Source: Thermoanaerobaculum sp964488355
GTDB taxonomy: Bacteria > Acidobacteriota > Thermoanaerobaculia > Thermoanaerobaculales > Thermoanaerobaculaceae
Length of the DNA: 64,000 nucleotides
Direction: 5' to 3'
NCBI GenBank assembly: GCA_964488355.1
Contig: CAZAUJ010000001.1
Coordinates: 219,942-283,941, forward strand
The notes under the pieces are model-generated. The model did not search any database and had not been told where the DNA came from. It was given only the letters and a program-made list of their open reading frames with translations. The position numbers and the translations under genes were made by a program. Below, one piece after another: positions 9,353-17,147 of the stretch. How positions within the stretch are numbered: position 1 is the stretch's first letter; every line of letters starts with the position of its first letter.

Positions 9353-10414
9353 TTACTGGTGGCCCTCCCGGCGAGCCCGCACCAACGCTTGGGTGTCGGC
9401 CAGCAGCTGGCCCATCCGATGGTGCCAGGTGTGCTGTCGCAGCACGCGCTGGCGAGCCCGCTGGCCCATGGTTGCCAGGGCCACGGGGTCGGCAAGCAGC
9501 TTCTTGGCTGCCCTCACCGCCTCGCCTGCCGTTTCGAAGGTCACGACCTCTTCACCCGGTTGGAAGAACGCCTCCACCGAGGGGCAGTCCTCTACCAACA
9601 CCGGCGTGCCGCAAGCAGCAGCCATGAACGCCCGTGGGGTGATGCGCCGGGGCGCCGGGGAGGCGTCGGGGAGGTCGTCCACGGTGGCTACCTCTAGCGC
9701 CAGCTGCGAGCGGTTGAAGGCCTGGCAAAGAGCTTGGGTGCTCAGAAGGGGTCCCATGGGGGGCACGGCCCAGCGCCCTTCACCTTGGTGGGTGAAAACG
9801 GCCACCTGGAGCTGTTCGGCCAAGGCGGAGACCAGCTGGGCTCGCCAGGGCGTCCACTTGCCGATAAAAACCACGTCCCACTGCTTGTGCAGGGACAAGG
9901 GTTTGAATGCCTCCGGATCCGCCGCCAAATCCAAACGTCGAGCGGCAATCCCGGCAGCGTGGTACGCGGCCAGCGATTGAAAATCCTGCGTGTAAAAGAG
10001 GTCGAAGTGAGGCGCAATGGCCAGCGACGCTGGCAAAGCTTGAGGATCGGAAAGGGCAACGCCGGCAAAAACCGTGGACGGCGCAAACCGGCCTCGCTGT
10101 TCGGGCGGGAGAAAAAGCCCTCCCCCGAGACAAAGGACCACCTGCGGTTGGAGGTCAAGTGCCTGGCTCACGGCGGCCTCCGGCACTGCCAGGGGTGCGG
10201 CGCCCCCCGTGGGGCGCACGCCGGGAAAGCTCAAAGGATCAATGACCGACACCGCAGCCAGCGCCCCCAGCGCCTTGAGAGGACCTTCCAGATTGTTGGC
10301 AAAAGGCTGCCGGCTTACGTTGGCAAATACCACCACCCGCCACCTCTGGCCCGTGACCTCACCCTGGGCAGGCTGTTGGTGCCCAGGTTGGGCTTCCCTC
10401 ACGCGCTCGTCCAT
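9353..10414 (-). CDS. Glycosyltransferase, group 1 (CgeB-like)
   Basis: The frame is open far upstream, but the gene most likely starts at ATG 10414 (MDERVREAQPGHQ), behind GTGGGGAG and 20 bases after the sulfotransferase stop, giving 353 aa. The N-terminal half has the VVFANVSRQPFANN start and a substrate-binding fold. The C-terminal half has WDVVFIGKWTPWR and the sugar-nucleotide region PRAFMAAACGTPVLVEDCPS followed by FFQPGEEVVTFE, typical of glycosyltransferases like spore-coat CgeB. No signal peptide, so it acts in the cytoplasm. It is last in the unit subtilase-sulfotransferase-glycosyltransferase, which suggests it glycosylates a product linked to that protease or the same surface glycan. 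Acceptor and donor cannot be told. Confidence 0.78.
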   Translation of the reverse strand: MDERVREAQPGHQQPAQGEVTGQRWRVVVFANVSRQPFANNLEGPLKALGALAAVSVIDPLSFPGVRPTGGAAPLAVPEAAVSQALDLQPQVVLCLGGGLFLPPEQRGRFAPSTVFAGVALSDPQALPASLAIAPHFDLFYTQDFQSLAAYHAAGIAARRLDLAADPEAFKPLSLHKQWDVVFIGKWTPWRAQLVSALAEQLQVAVFTHQGEGRWAVPPMGPLLSTQALCQAFNRSQLALEVATVDDLPDASPAPRRITPRAFMAAACGTPVLVEDCPSVEAFFQPGEEVVTFETAGEAVRAAKKLLADPVALATMGQRARQRVLRQHTWHHRMGQLLADTQALVRARREGHQ

Positions 10415-10434
10415 GCTCCCCACCTGCACGGGCG

Positions 10435-11283
10435 TCAGAAAGCGGCAGCGGATATTGCCCCTGCTTTTGGCCAGAGGTCTAAGCCCAGCCGGGACGCGAG
10501 GTGCTGGAGACTCTGGTCGGCACGCAACTGCTCTTCCGCCGCCGCCAGCCGTCCTTCCACTTCTCCCGCCTCTAGCGACGAAGGCGGGGCTTTTTGCCGG
10601 CGATTGACCGGGGGCCAGCGGTGAAGGAACACCAGCGTCCGGAGGGAAAGGGAGCATCCCAGGGCACGGAAAAGCGCTCGTACTTGCGGCCCACGCTGCG
10701 GTCGCTGGGAGGCCAACGACACATCGAAAGGCACGAGTCTGGCCCGCGCCCGCTCCGCCAGGGAGGTTGCCGCCGCGAGTGACTGGGCGAGGGTTTGCAC
10801 AAACCGCTCGGGCGTGTAGTGAGCGCCCCACTCCAGGGATAGCAGCGACTCGTACACGGCAAGAGGTGATCGCCAACAGTAAACCCAGACCGGCGCCAAA
10901 GGCCCCAAAAGCTCCTCGTACTTCTGCCAGTCCAGCTCGGCTAGGGGGGTCTTCATACCTACGCGGCGCGGAGGTCGCCGCAGGAAGCGCTGGAGCACCT
11001 GAGGGCGAGAAGCCAAGGCCCAGGTGGTGGCCATCAGGTGCAGCAGGCGAGCGTGTGCGAACTGGTCCAACCCGCGCCATTGCTCGTAGCGGCTACCGCC
11101 GGCCGCCGCCAGTTGCCGAACCAAGTCAAAAAGGTGGCCGAAGCGGGCGGAGGGAACCTCGTCCAGAATCAACACGCCCCGGCCGGTGTTAAGCAGATCA
11201 CGGGTGAGGCTGGTCCCCGACCGGGGCATGCCACAAACCACGATCGGGGGCCGTTGGGTAAAGGCAGGAAGTGGGAACCTCAT
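10435..11283 (-). CDS. Sulfotransferase family protein
   Basis: The 282-aa protein transfers sulfate from PAPS to an unknown acceptor. The 5'-phosphosulfate loop is VVCGMPRSGTSLTRDLL (residues about 14-30). A later RSPLAVYESLLSLEWG fits the 3'-phosphate-binding strand and helix. ATG 11283 overlaps the TGA of the upstream subtilase gene (ATGA), so the two are translationally coupled. PAPS can come from the sulfurylase/kinase at 1460. It may modify the protease, the glycan added by the next gene, or a surface polymer. Confidence 0.85.
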   Translation of the reverse strand: MRFPLPAFTQRPPIVVCGMPRSGTSLTRDLLNTGRGVLILDEVPSARFGHLFDLVRQLAAAGGSRYEQWRGLDQFAHARLLHLMATTWALASRPQVLQRFLRRPPRRVGMKTPLAELDWQKYEELLGPLAPVWVYCWRSPLAVYESLLSLEWGAHYTPERFVQTLAQSLAAATSLAERARARLVPFDVSLASQRPQRGPQVRALFRALGCSLSLRTLVFLHRWPPVNRRQKAPPSSLEAGEVEGRLAAAEEQLRADQSLQHLASRLGLDLWPKAGAISAAAF

Positions 11284-14200
11284 GGCGCCTGCAGGAAGGC
11301 AGAAAACAACGTGAGGTTAAAAGCCCTGGAAAGGAAAACCGCCATTTGGTCCCGTTTGGTGCCTAGGTTGGGACAGAAGTTGCCGCCGCCGCAGCCCTTT
11401 GAGATGCCCTGCGCCGCTAGGAAGTGCACGTGGGGACAGCGCGCGTCTTGCGGGTCCACATCGGCAAAGAGGCTAACCCCGCCGACCCCGCACTGGTAGG
11501 TTCCCATACCCGGCACCGTGCCGCTGGCGGGCACGGCCGAACCCACCAAAGCGCGGGCGAGGAACACAGCCATTTGGGCGCGCGTTGTCACTGCCTGCGG
11601 ACAAAAGTTGCCACCCCCGCAGCCGGCGGCGATGCCCTGGGCGGCCACGTAGTGCACACCTGGACAGCCTGGGTGCGTGGGGGAGACGTCGGCAAATAGG
11701 GACGTGCCCCCCGCCTGGCAGTTGTACTCCCCCAGCCCGGGCACGGAGCCCTGGGAAGGCACCAGCCCACCTGTCAGGGCGCGCGCCAGGAAGGTGGCCA
11801 TTTGCCAGCGCGTGACCGGACTGGCCGGGCAGTAGCTCTGCCCGCCGCAGCCGGCGGTGACGCCGCTGTGCAGCAGGCTTTCCACGTAGCGGTAGGCCCA
11901 ATGAGACGGAGGTACGTCGCCAAAGGACCAGCCCAGGTGAAGCAGCCAGGTTGCTTGGGTGTTGCCCGTCAAGGTCTCGGTGAGGGTCGCATCCCAATGG
12001 AGCTGCGGCCGGCCGCTGGGTGCCTCCACCTGCGCCAGGTAACAGTCGGTGCAGCTCCCCTGCCCGTTAGCCGGCAAGGAAGGATAAACCCCTGTGTTGT
12101 CCGCAAGCGTATAGACCGCCCCAGGGGGACCCGTGAAGCCGCTGGCGGTGCCGGTGTCGCTGGTGGGCTGGGCCGAGGGGTTGGCCCATGTAAACCGCAG
12201 CGTCAGGGTTTCACCTGGTTCCCAGACACCGTTGCCCGACGCACCATCGTCAAAGACCAGCGCGTGCGGTATCAGGGAGAGAACCTCCAAGCTGGCTTGG
12301 GCATGGTTGTTGTCCAGGTTACCCTCCGGGCTGGAAGTGGTGACGTCCACGCCAAGGGTATAGGTCCCCACCGGGTTGGCCAAGAGATTGACGGTGCGCT
12401 GCGCTTGCGCGCCCGGAAGCAACGTTCCCAGCCTGCACGTTACCGTGCCGCCTGCCAGCGAGCAGGCCAAAGCCCCCCCGACGAAGGAAAGACCTGAGGG
12501 CAAGGGCAGGCTGGCAACCACGTTTTCTGCCATAGCGGAACCGCTGTTGCGTGCGCCAAGAGTGAGGGAGAAGCTGCGCCCCACCACTACGGAAGCATTG
12601 GCCGGAACCAAGCTGGCCTCAAGGTCAGCCTGGCCCGCCAGCACACCTGTTGTTTCGGAAACCTGATTGTTGCTAGGGGTAAGGTCCTGAGTGGCCGCAC
12701 TGGCAGCAAACTGGGAGGAAATGTTGCCAGGGCTGGTTGGCGTCACGTTGACTTGAACGAGCGCCACCGACCCGGCGGCCAACGAACCCAAAGAACAGGT
12801 GACGGTTCCGCTGCTCGCGCTGCAGGCCGGATTGGAGCCGATAAAGGTCAGGCTCGGGTGGAGGGTGGCGACCAGGGTTACGGAAGAGGCGGCCAGGGGT
12901 CCCTGGTTGGCCACCTGCACGGTGTAGGTGAGGGTTGAGCCCAGGTTAACCGGGTCCGGTGCGTCCCAGACCGTGACGGACAGGTCTGCCTCGCTCACCG
13001 CTGCCAGCACGTCCAGCCGACCGGAGCCGTAGGTGTTGTTGGGAAAGACGTTGTCGGCAAGGCCCCCGCACACTTGACCCGTGGGGGTAACGGCGTGGCT
13101 GGCTGTCTGCGCCAGCCGCGCTCCCACCTCGCTCACCTGTCCCTTGAGGGACGGCTTGGCGGAGAGCAGCAGCGCCACCGCCCCAGCCACGTGGGGTCCT
13201 GCCATGCTGGTACCACTCATGGTGCCGTAACCGCCTCCGCGCAGGCTCGAGCGTATGGAAACGCCCGGCGCCGAAATATCTGGCTTGAGGCGGCCCGAAC
13301 CATCGACCGTCACCGGGCCGCGACTGGAAAAGCTGGCAATGGTGTCGCTGGAGCTGGTGGCCCCCACGGAAAAGGCCGCATGGTAAATAGCCGGTGGGTC
13401 CTCCACCGAAGCGCAAGCGGGACCGGAGTTGCCGGCAGAAACGACCACCACAATGCCCGCGTTGCGCACGTTCTCCACCACCGCTTGGAGGATGGTGGGG
13501 TCGGTGCAGCCTTCGCTGGGCGGGCAACCCCAGGAGTTGTTGATCACGTGGGGTGCCTTGCTGGGATCCGGGTTTTGGCCTGAAAGGTCAGTGGGCGCCA
13601 CGAACCATTGAAAACATTCGGCGTAGGTAGCCGGCGTACCCACCCCCTGGTCCATGTTGCGGCAACCGATCCATTTGGCCTGGGGAGCCATGCCGATTTG
13701 GTTGCCCGCGCCGTCGTCACCCACCATCGTCCCCATGGTGTGGGTGCCGTGGCCATCGTCGTCACAGGGAAAAGGCGAGTCAGACCCGCAAACCCCGCCA
13801 CCGCTGTGGATGGCGTCATGCCAGTTGTAGTTGTGGTCGGCGCTGTTCCCGTCCCATCCACGGTACTTGCCCTTGAGCGCCGGGTGGGTCCAGGAATAGC
13901 CGGTGTCCTGGCCCCCCACCACCACACCTTGGCCCTGGTAGCCCAAAGCCCAAACGCTGGGGGCACCTACCCGCGCGAGGCCCCATTCCACCAGCCGCGG
14001 CTCGCCACCCTCATCGGTGGCCTCCAACGGAGGACGGGCCAAGGGCACGCGGGGGTTGGCCAGCACTTTGGCCACCTCCGGCAGCTGGGCCAGCGCCTGC
14101 ACCAGGCGCTCATCGCCCTTAGTCCAAACCATGTTCACGATCCAAAAAGATCGAGCCGGGGCCCCCTTCCTTTGCAGCAGCTCCAACACGGGCTTTTGCG

Positions 14201-14420
14201 TCACTTCGGCGACGCTGCGCAGGGTTTCCGTTACCCAGCGACCCCGCTCTTCTTTGCTGGCAAGCTGCAAGGCCGGGGAGGTGTCCGCCTGCGGGCGCAG
14301 CAGCACCAGCATTTCCGCCTCCCCCTGCTCTCGCAACTGCGCCAGGAGCACCGGATCCACATGAGCGGCGCCAGCCGCCAGGCTTAAGAACAACGTCCCG
14401 AGGCCGAAAAGACTGTTCAT
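11280..14420 (-). CDS. Secreted subtilisin-like serine protease with SLH repeats
   Basis: Start ATG 14420 (MNSLFGLGTLFLSLAAG) is chosen because GGAGG lies nine bases upstream and it opens directly with a signal peptide; an in-frame ATG at 14426 is too close to that site. The 1046-aa precursor has an S8 catalytic domain with Asp172 (GGQDTGYS), His224 (DGHGTHTMG) and Ser405 (GTSMAGPHVAG). Two CARDB/DUF11-like beta modules follow (DLSVTVWDAPDPVN and DLEASLVPANASV regions), then a linker module and three SLH repeats at the C-terminus (GCGGQSYCP, GCGGGNFCP twice). It is likely a surface-anchored protease. It is co-translated with the sulfotransferase downstream. Confidence 0.92.
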   Translation of the reverse strand: MNSLFGLGTLFLSLAAGAAHVDPVLLAQLREQGEAEMLVLLRPQADTSPALQLASKEERGRWVTETLRSVAEVTQKPVLELLQRKGAPARSFWIVNMVWTKGDERLVQALAQLPEVAKVLANPRVPLARPPLEATDEGGEPRLVEWGLARVGAPSVWALGYQGQGVVVGGQDTGYSWTHPALKGKYRGWDGNSADHNYNWHDAIHSGGGVCGSDSPFPCDDDGHGTHTMGTMVGDDGAGNQIGMAPQAKWIGCRNMDQGVGTPATYAECFQWFVAPTDLSGQNPDPSKAPHVINNSWGCPPSEGCTDPTILQAVVENVRNAGIVVVVSAGNSGPACASVEDPPAIYHAAFSVGATSSSDTIASFSSRGPVTVDGSGRLKPDISAPGVSIRSSLRGGGYGTMSGTSMAGPHVAGAVALLLSAKPSLKGQVSEVGARLAQTASHAVTPTGQVCGGLADNVFPNNTYGSGRLDVLAAVSEADLSVTVWDAPDPVNLGSTLTYTVQVANQGPLAASSVTLVATLHPSLTFIGSNPACSASSGTVTCSLGSLAAGSVALVQVNVTPTSPGNISSQFAASAATQDLTPSNNQVSETTGVLAGQADLEASLVPANASVVVGRSFSLTLGARNSGSAMAENVVASLPLPSGLSFVGGALACSLAGGTVTCRLGTLLPGAQAQRTVNLLANPVGTYTLGVDVTTSSPEGNLDNNHAQASLEVLSLIPHALVFDDGASGNGVWEPGETLTLRFTWANPSAQPTSDTGTASGFTGPPGAVYTLADNTGVYPSLPANGQGSCTDCYLAQVEAPSGRPQLHWDATLTETLTGNTQATWLLHLGWSFGDVPPSHWAYRYVESLLHSGVTAGCGGQSYCPASPVTRWQMATFLARALTGGLVPSQGSVPGLGEYNCQAGGTSLFADVSPTHPGCPGVHYVAAQGIAAGCGGGNFCPQAVTTRAQMAVFLARALVGSAVPASGTVPGMGTYQCGVGGVSLFADVDPQDARCPHVHFLAAQGISKGCGGGNFCPNLGTKRDQMAVFLSRAFNLTLFSAFLQAP

Positions 14421-14552
14421 TGGCATCGTCCTCCACCGCAAAAGAGCCAAAAAACCTTCTCCCAGCAAACCCCCTCGCCGCGCCCCTGTCCATGGCAGCG
14501 CCGAGCGGCGTCCTGTCCCGGTTCCTTGGTAGCGTCCTTGTGTCCCAGGCGG

Positions 14553-14856
14553 TCAGCTTCGCAGCACCACCGCCAGATCGAACAGGGCCGGGGTGCTTTT
14601 GCTGTGCTGCCTGATCCAACTTTTGGCGTGCCAGGGCCAAGTCGTTCGGTAGCCCGTTTCCCGCGGCATAGCCCGCCCCCAGCTGGTACCCCGCCTCCTG
14701 CTTGCCAGCGAAGGCCAACGGCTGCAAAGGCTCCGGTACCCGGGCATACTCCCCGCGCCGGTAAACGGCCAAACCATCAGCTAACGGGGCATCACCAGCT
14801 CGCGAGGCGGATGCGGCAAGCATCACCACTAAGCAAGCGTTACGAATGGCTTTCAC
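14553..14856 (-). pseudogene. Small Sel1-like secreted protein, one-base frameshift
   Basis: GTG 14856 behind GGGGGAT opens a signal peptide (MKAIRNACLVVMLAASASRA) and one to two Sel1-type helical repeats (YQLGAGYAAGNGLPND, LARQKLDQAAQQKHP). In the CCCC run near 14598-14601 the frame is lost. Dropping one C restores KHPALFDLAVVLRS and a TGA at 14553, a natural Sel1-like ending; without that the frame runs on into the subtilase start. It sits just upstream of the subtilase on the same strand. A sequencing error in the C run would make the gene intact. Confidence 0.55.
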
Positions 14857-15041
14857 CCATCCCCCAATGCACAGCCACATCCTACCCTTTGGCTGCCTCC
14901 ATGTCACCATGGGGCGGCTGGCGGCCGGGTTCCCACGAAGTTGGCCTTGGGTGATTGGAGGACAACGCGCTGGCGAAGAGGGCTTGACACTACCAGGCTG
15001 TTGCGGAAAACCAGGCAGGCCAAGCCAGGGAAGCATTTCGG

Positions 15042-15265
15042 CGGGCACAGCTGCCAGTTTGCTCGGGCCAGGACCAAGAAGCCACCGGCACCTGCCTCCA
15101 GGGTGACCGCCAGCCACCCCTTTCCAGGACGTGGATGTCTTGGCCGCTTCGGGTATCACCGGCGGCTGCTGTGCGGGAAATTTTTGTGGCGGAAGTTACG
15201 GGGCGCGGGGATCAATGGCGGTTTCCCTGTCCAAGGCCTTGGGTTTGCATTGGCCTCCCTTCTAG
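15042..15265 (+). pseudogene. C-terminal remnant of an SLH-domain gene
   Basis: One frame from 15122 to the TAG at 15263 reads DVDVLAASGITGGCCAGNFC, then ARGSMAVSLSKALGLHWPPF. This matches the last SLH repeat of the neighbouring proteins (LAAQGISKGCGGGNFCP, RDQMAVFLSRAFNL). Upstream, after a stop at 15104 and frame changes, RAQL and LLGPG...SHRHLPP recall the preceding repeat. A terminator follows at 15292. No start or upstream domains remain. Confidence 0.6.
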
Positions 15266-15291
15266 GCGACCCGGAAACCCGCCGAAGCGCC

Positions 15292-15325
15292 AACGCCCTA
15301 GCCCAAGCTGGGGCGTTTTCTTTTC
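15292..15325 (+). terminator. Rho-independent terminator after the SLH remnant
   Basis: AACGCCCTAGC-CCAA-GCTGGGGCGTT forms an 11-bp stem with one G-T pair, followed by TTCTTTT. It stands 27 bases past the remnant's stop, with no intact plus-strand gene before it, so it probably served the decayed SLH gene. Confidence 0.8.
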
Positions 15326-15353
15326 GAGCGTGACGCTGCTCACCGGGCAGCCC

Positions 15354-15382
15354 TTGACAAACGACTGTCTCGGACTTAGTCA
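15354..15382 (+). promoter_or_regulatory. Promoter TTGACA-17-TAGTCA, leaderless geometry
   Basis: TTGACA at 15354-15359, a 17-base spacer and a weak -10 TAGTCA at 15377-15382. The ATG at 15389 begins six bases after the -10, so transcription should start at or next to the start codon. There is no Shine-Dalgarno. Confidence 0.6.
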
Positions 15383-15388
15383 AGAGCC

Positions 15389-17098
15389 ATGAGGCGGTCC
15401 TTACCGTTAGCGCTGCTCGCCACCATTCCCTCGACCCTTTGGGCCATCACCGTTGCCCTGCCGCGTGACCTGGCTGCCCTGGCGCGGCAGGTGGACGCGG
15501 TGGTGCTCGCCCAAGCGGTCAAGGTAGAGCCTGGCGAGTCCTTTACCACCCTGGTGCGGTTTTCCCCGGTGATGCCCTTGAAAGGGCCCAGTTTTCATGG
15601 TTCCCTGGTGGTGCAGCTTCCCGGGGGCTTCAGGGAGGACGTGGGTATGGCGGTAGCCGGCTTTCCCCACTTCGAGCCGGGGCGCGTGTACCTGCTGTTT
15701 TTGCGCCCGCTGCCCAACGGGAGATGGCAGCCAGCAACGGCGGCGTTGGGGGTATTCGTGCTCACCGACCAGGGCACCCTGGCCCCTGTCCCTGAGGGGC
15801 TGGAGGTGGCCGTAGTGCGGGGCGAGAGCAGCAATTTTTTGCGCACCTACCGTGTGGATCCTCTGTTGGCTGAGCTGACCAAAGCCATTGTGGGGTTGCC
15901 TTACAGCCTGGAAGCAGCGGTGGCTCCCGATCAACCTTTGCCCTCTCCGCCGGCCAACTGCGTGCGTATGACCCACAGCGACTCCCTCCCAGTCCGCTGG
16001 TTCGGCTTCGAAACCGGCTTGGCTCTCTCGTTGGCTGCCACCACTCCAGGCCAGGTGGGCCTAGCTGACGGCGGGGCCGGAGCAGTTAGCGCGGGAACCG
16101 GCGCCTGGAGCAGCTACAGCGCCGCCCGACTCAACATCAGTTACGGTGGGGTCCAGCCCCGCACCCTAGACTGCAGCCAGGGCAACCGCGGGGGCGAGGT
16201 TTGGTTCAACGACCCTTGCAATCAAATCGCTGACCTGGTGGGCTGTGCCGGGACCTTGGCTTTTGGCGGCTCTTACTATTCCCTTTCTACCCAAAGCTAC
16301 GATGGGCAAAGCTGGCACCCCGGTTACCTGAGCGGCACCTATGGACCTTTCGTGGTGGTGAACAACGGGGCCGCCTGTGTCGGCAGTACCAACTTTGCCG
16401 AGATGATGACCCACGAAATCGGCCACACCCTTTTCTTTGGCCACCACACAGACCCCGGTGCGGTCATGTACTACATGTGTTGTCGTGGCGGAGGAGGACA
16501 AATTTATGCCACCGACAAGGTTTGCGCCAGCGACCAGTACCACACCTTTCTCGATGTCCCCTACGGCCATTGGGCCTGGTCCTACATCGAGGGGGTGGAA
16601 GATGCCGGGGTGACCACCGGGTGCGGTGGGGGCAACTACTGCCCCTCGGCCACCGTGACGCGGGCGCAAATGGCTGTCTTCTTGCTGAGAGCCAAATTCG
16701 GCGCCGCGTATACCCCGCCTCCCTGTACGGGAGTGTTTTCCGACGTCCCCTGCCCGGGCCACTGGGCGGCCAACTGGATCGAAGCTCTCGCTGCAACTGG
16801 CATCAGCACCGGTTGTGGCAGCGGCAAATACTGCCCGGAGGCCAGCGTGACGCGGGCGCAAATGGCTGTCTTTCTCCTAAGGGCGAAGGAGGGCTCGTCC
16901 TACCTTCCCCCTCCCTGCGCCGGAGTCTTTGCCGACGTGCCCTGCCCCACCCATTGGGCTGCCAACTGGATCGAGGAGTTGGCCGCGCGGGGGGTCACCA
17001 CCGGTTGTGGCGGCGCCAATTACTGCCCCGCCAGCGCCGTCACCCGAGGACAAATGGCCGTCTTCTTGGTGCGAAACTTTAGCCTGCCGCATCCGTAG
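15389..17098 (+). CDS. Secreted matrixin-like zinc metalloprotease with SLH repeats
   Basis: The 569-aa precursor has a signal peptide (MRRSLPLALLATIPSTLWA), a propeptide-like region, and a catalytic domain with HEIGHTLFFGHH at 342-353. His342, His346 and His352 fit the metzincin zinc ligands and Glu343 the base, and AVMYYM downstream may be the Met-turn. The glycine usual at the eighth motif position is Phe349, which is uncommon. Three SLH repeats close the protein (about 390-569), each with GCGGGNYCP-like and PPPC.G.F.DVPCP signatures. It is likely a surface-bound protease, and it may start from a leaderless mRNA. Confidence 0.85.
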   Translation: MRRSLPLALLATIPSTLWAITVALPRDLAALARQVDAVVLAQAVKVEPGESFTTLVRFSPVMPLKGPSFHGSLVVQLPGGFREDVGMAVAGFPHFEPGRVYLLFLRPLPNGRWQPATAALGVFVLTDQGTLAPVPEGLEVAVVRGESSNFLRTYRVDPLLAELTKAIVGLPYSLEAAVAPDQPLPSPPANCVRMTHSDSLPVRWFGFETGLALSLAATTPGQVGLADGGAGAVSAGTGAWSSYSAARLNISYGGVQPRTLDCSQGNRGGEVWFNDPCNQIADLVGCAGTLAFGGSYYSLSTQSYDGQSWHPGYLSGTYGPFVVVNNGAACVGSTNFAEMMTHEIGHTLFFGHHTDPGAVMYYMCCRGGGGQIYATDKVCASDQYHTFLDVPYGHWAWSYIEGVEDAGVTTGCGGGNYCPSATVTRAQMAVFLLRAKFGAAYTPPPCTGVFSDVPCPGHWAANWIEALAATGISTGCGSGKYCPEASVTRAQMAVFLLRAKEGSSYLPPPCAGVFADVPCPTHWAANWIEELAARGVTTGCGGANYCPASAVTRGQMAVFLVRNFSLPHP

Positions 17099-17134
17099 CT
17101 GAGGCGCTTCGCCCTGCTACACCCACGGTATTGA

Positions 17135-17140
17135 TAGAAT
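17135..17140 (+). promoter_or_regulatory. -10 box TAGAAT, leaderless geometry
   Basis: TAGAAT is separated from ATG 17148 by the seven bases TAGGCGC. No good -35 is seen. The same TAGAAT-N6-start arrangement precedes the AAA ATPase gene at 48568. Confidence 0.45.
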
Positions 17141-17147
17141 TAGGCGC

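Noticed and set aside
10415..11080. N-terminal 222-residue extension of the glycosyltransferase frame
   Set aside because: It lies antisense-free but wholly inside the sulfotransferase gene in another frame and has low-complexity composition; ATG 10414 has a ribosome-binding site.
11424..11699. Many plus-strand frames inside the SLH subtilase and similar frames opposite the 3885 gene
   Set aside because: They are shadows caused by high third-position GC of the real genes, without ribosome-binding sites or family motifs.
14857..15159. Upstream part of a long minus-strand frame before the Sel1-like gene
   Set aside because: No protein-like composition, and it runs antisense to the SLH remnant; the GTG at 14856 with a signal peptide is the better start.
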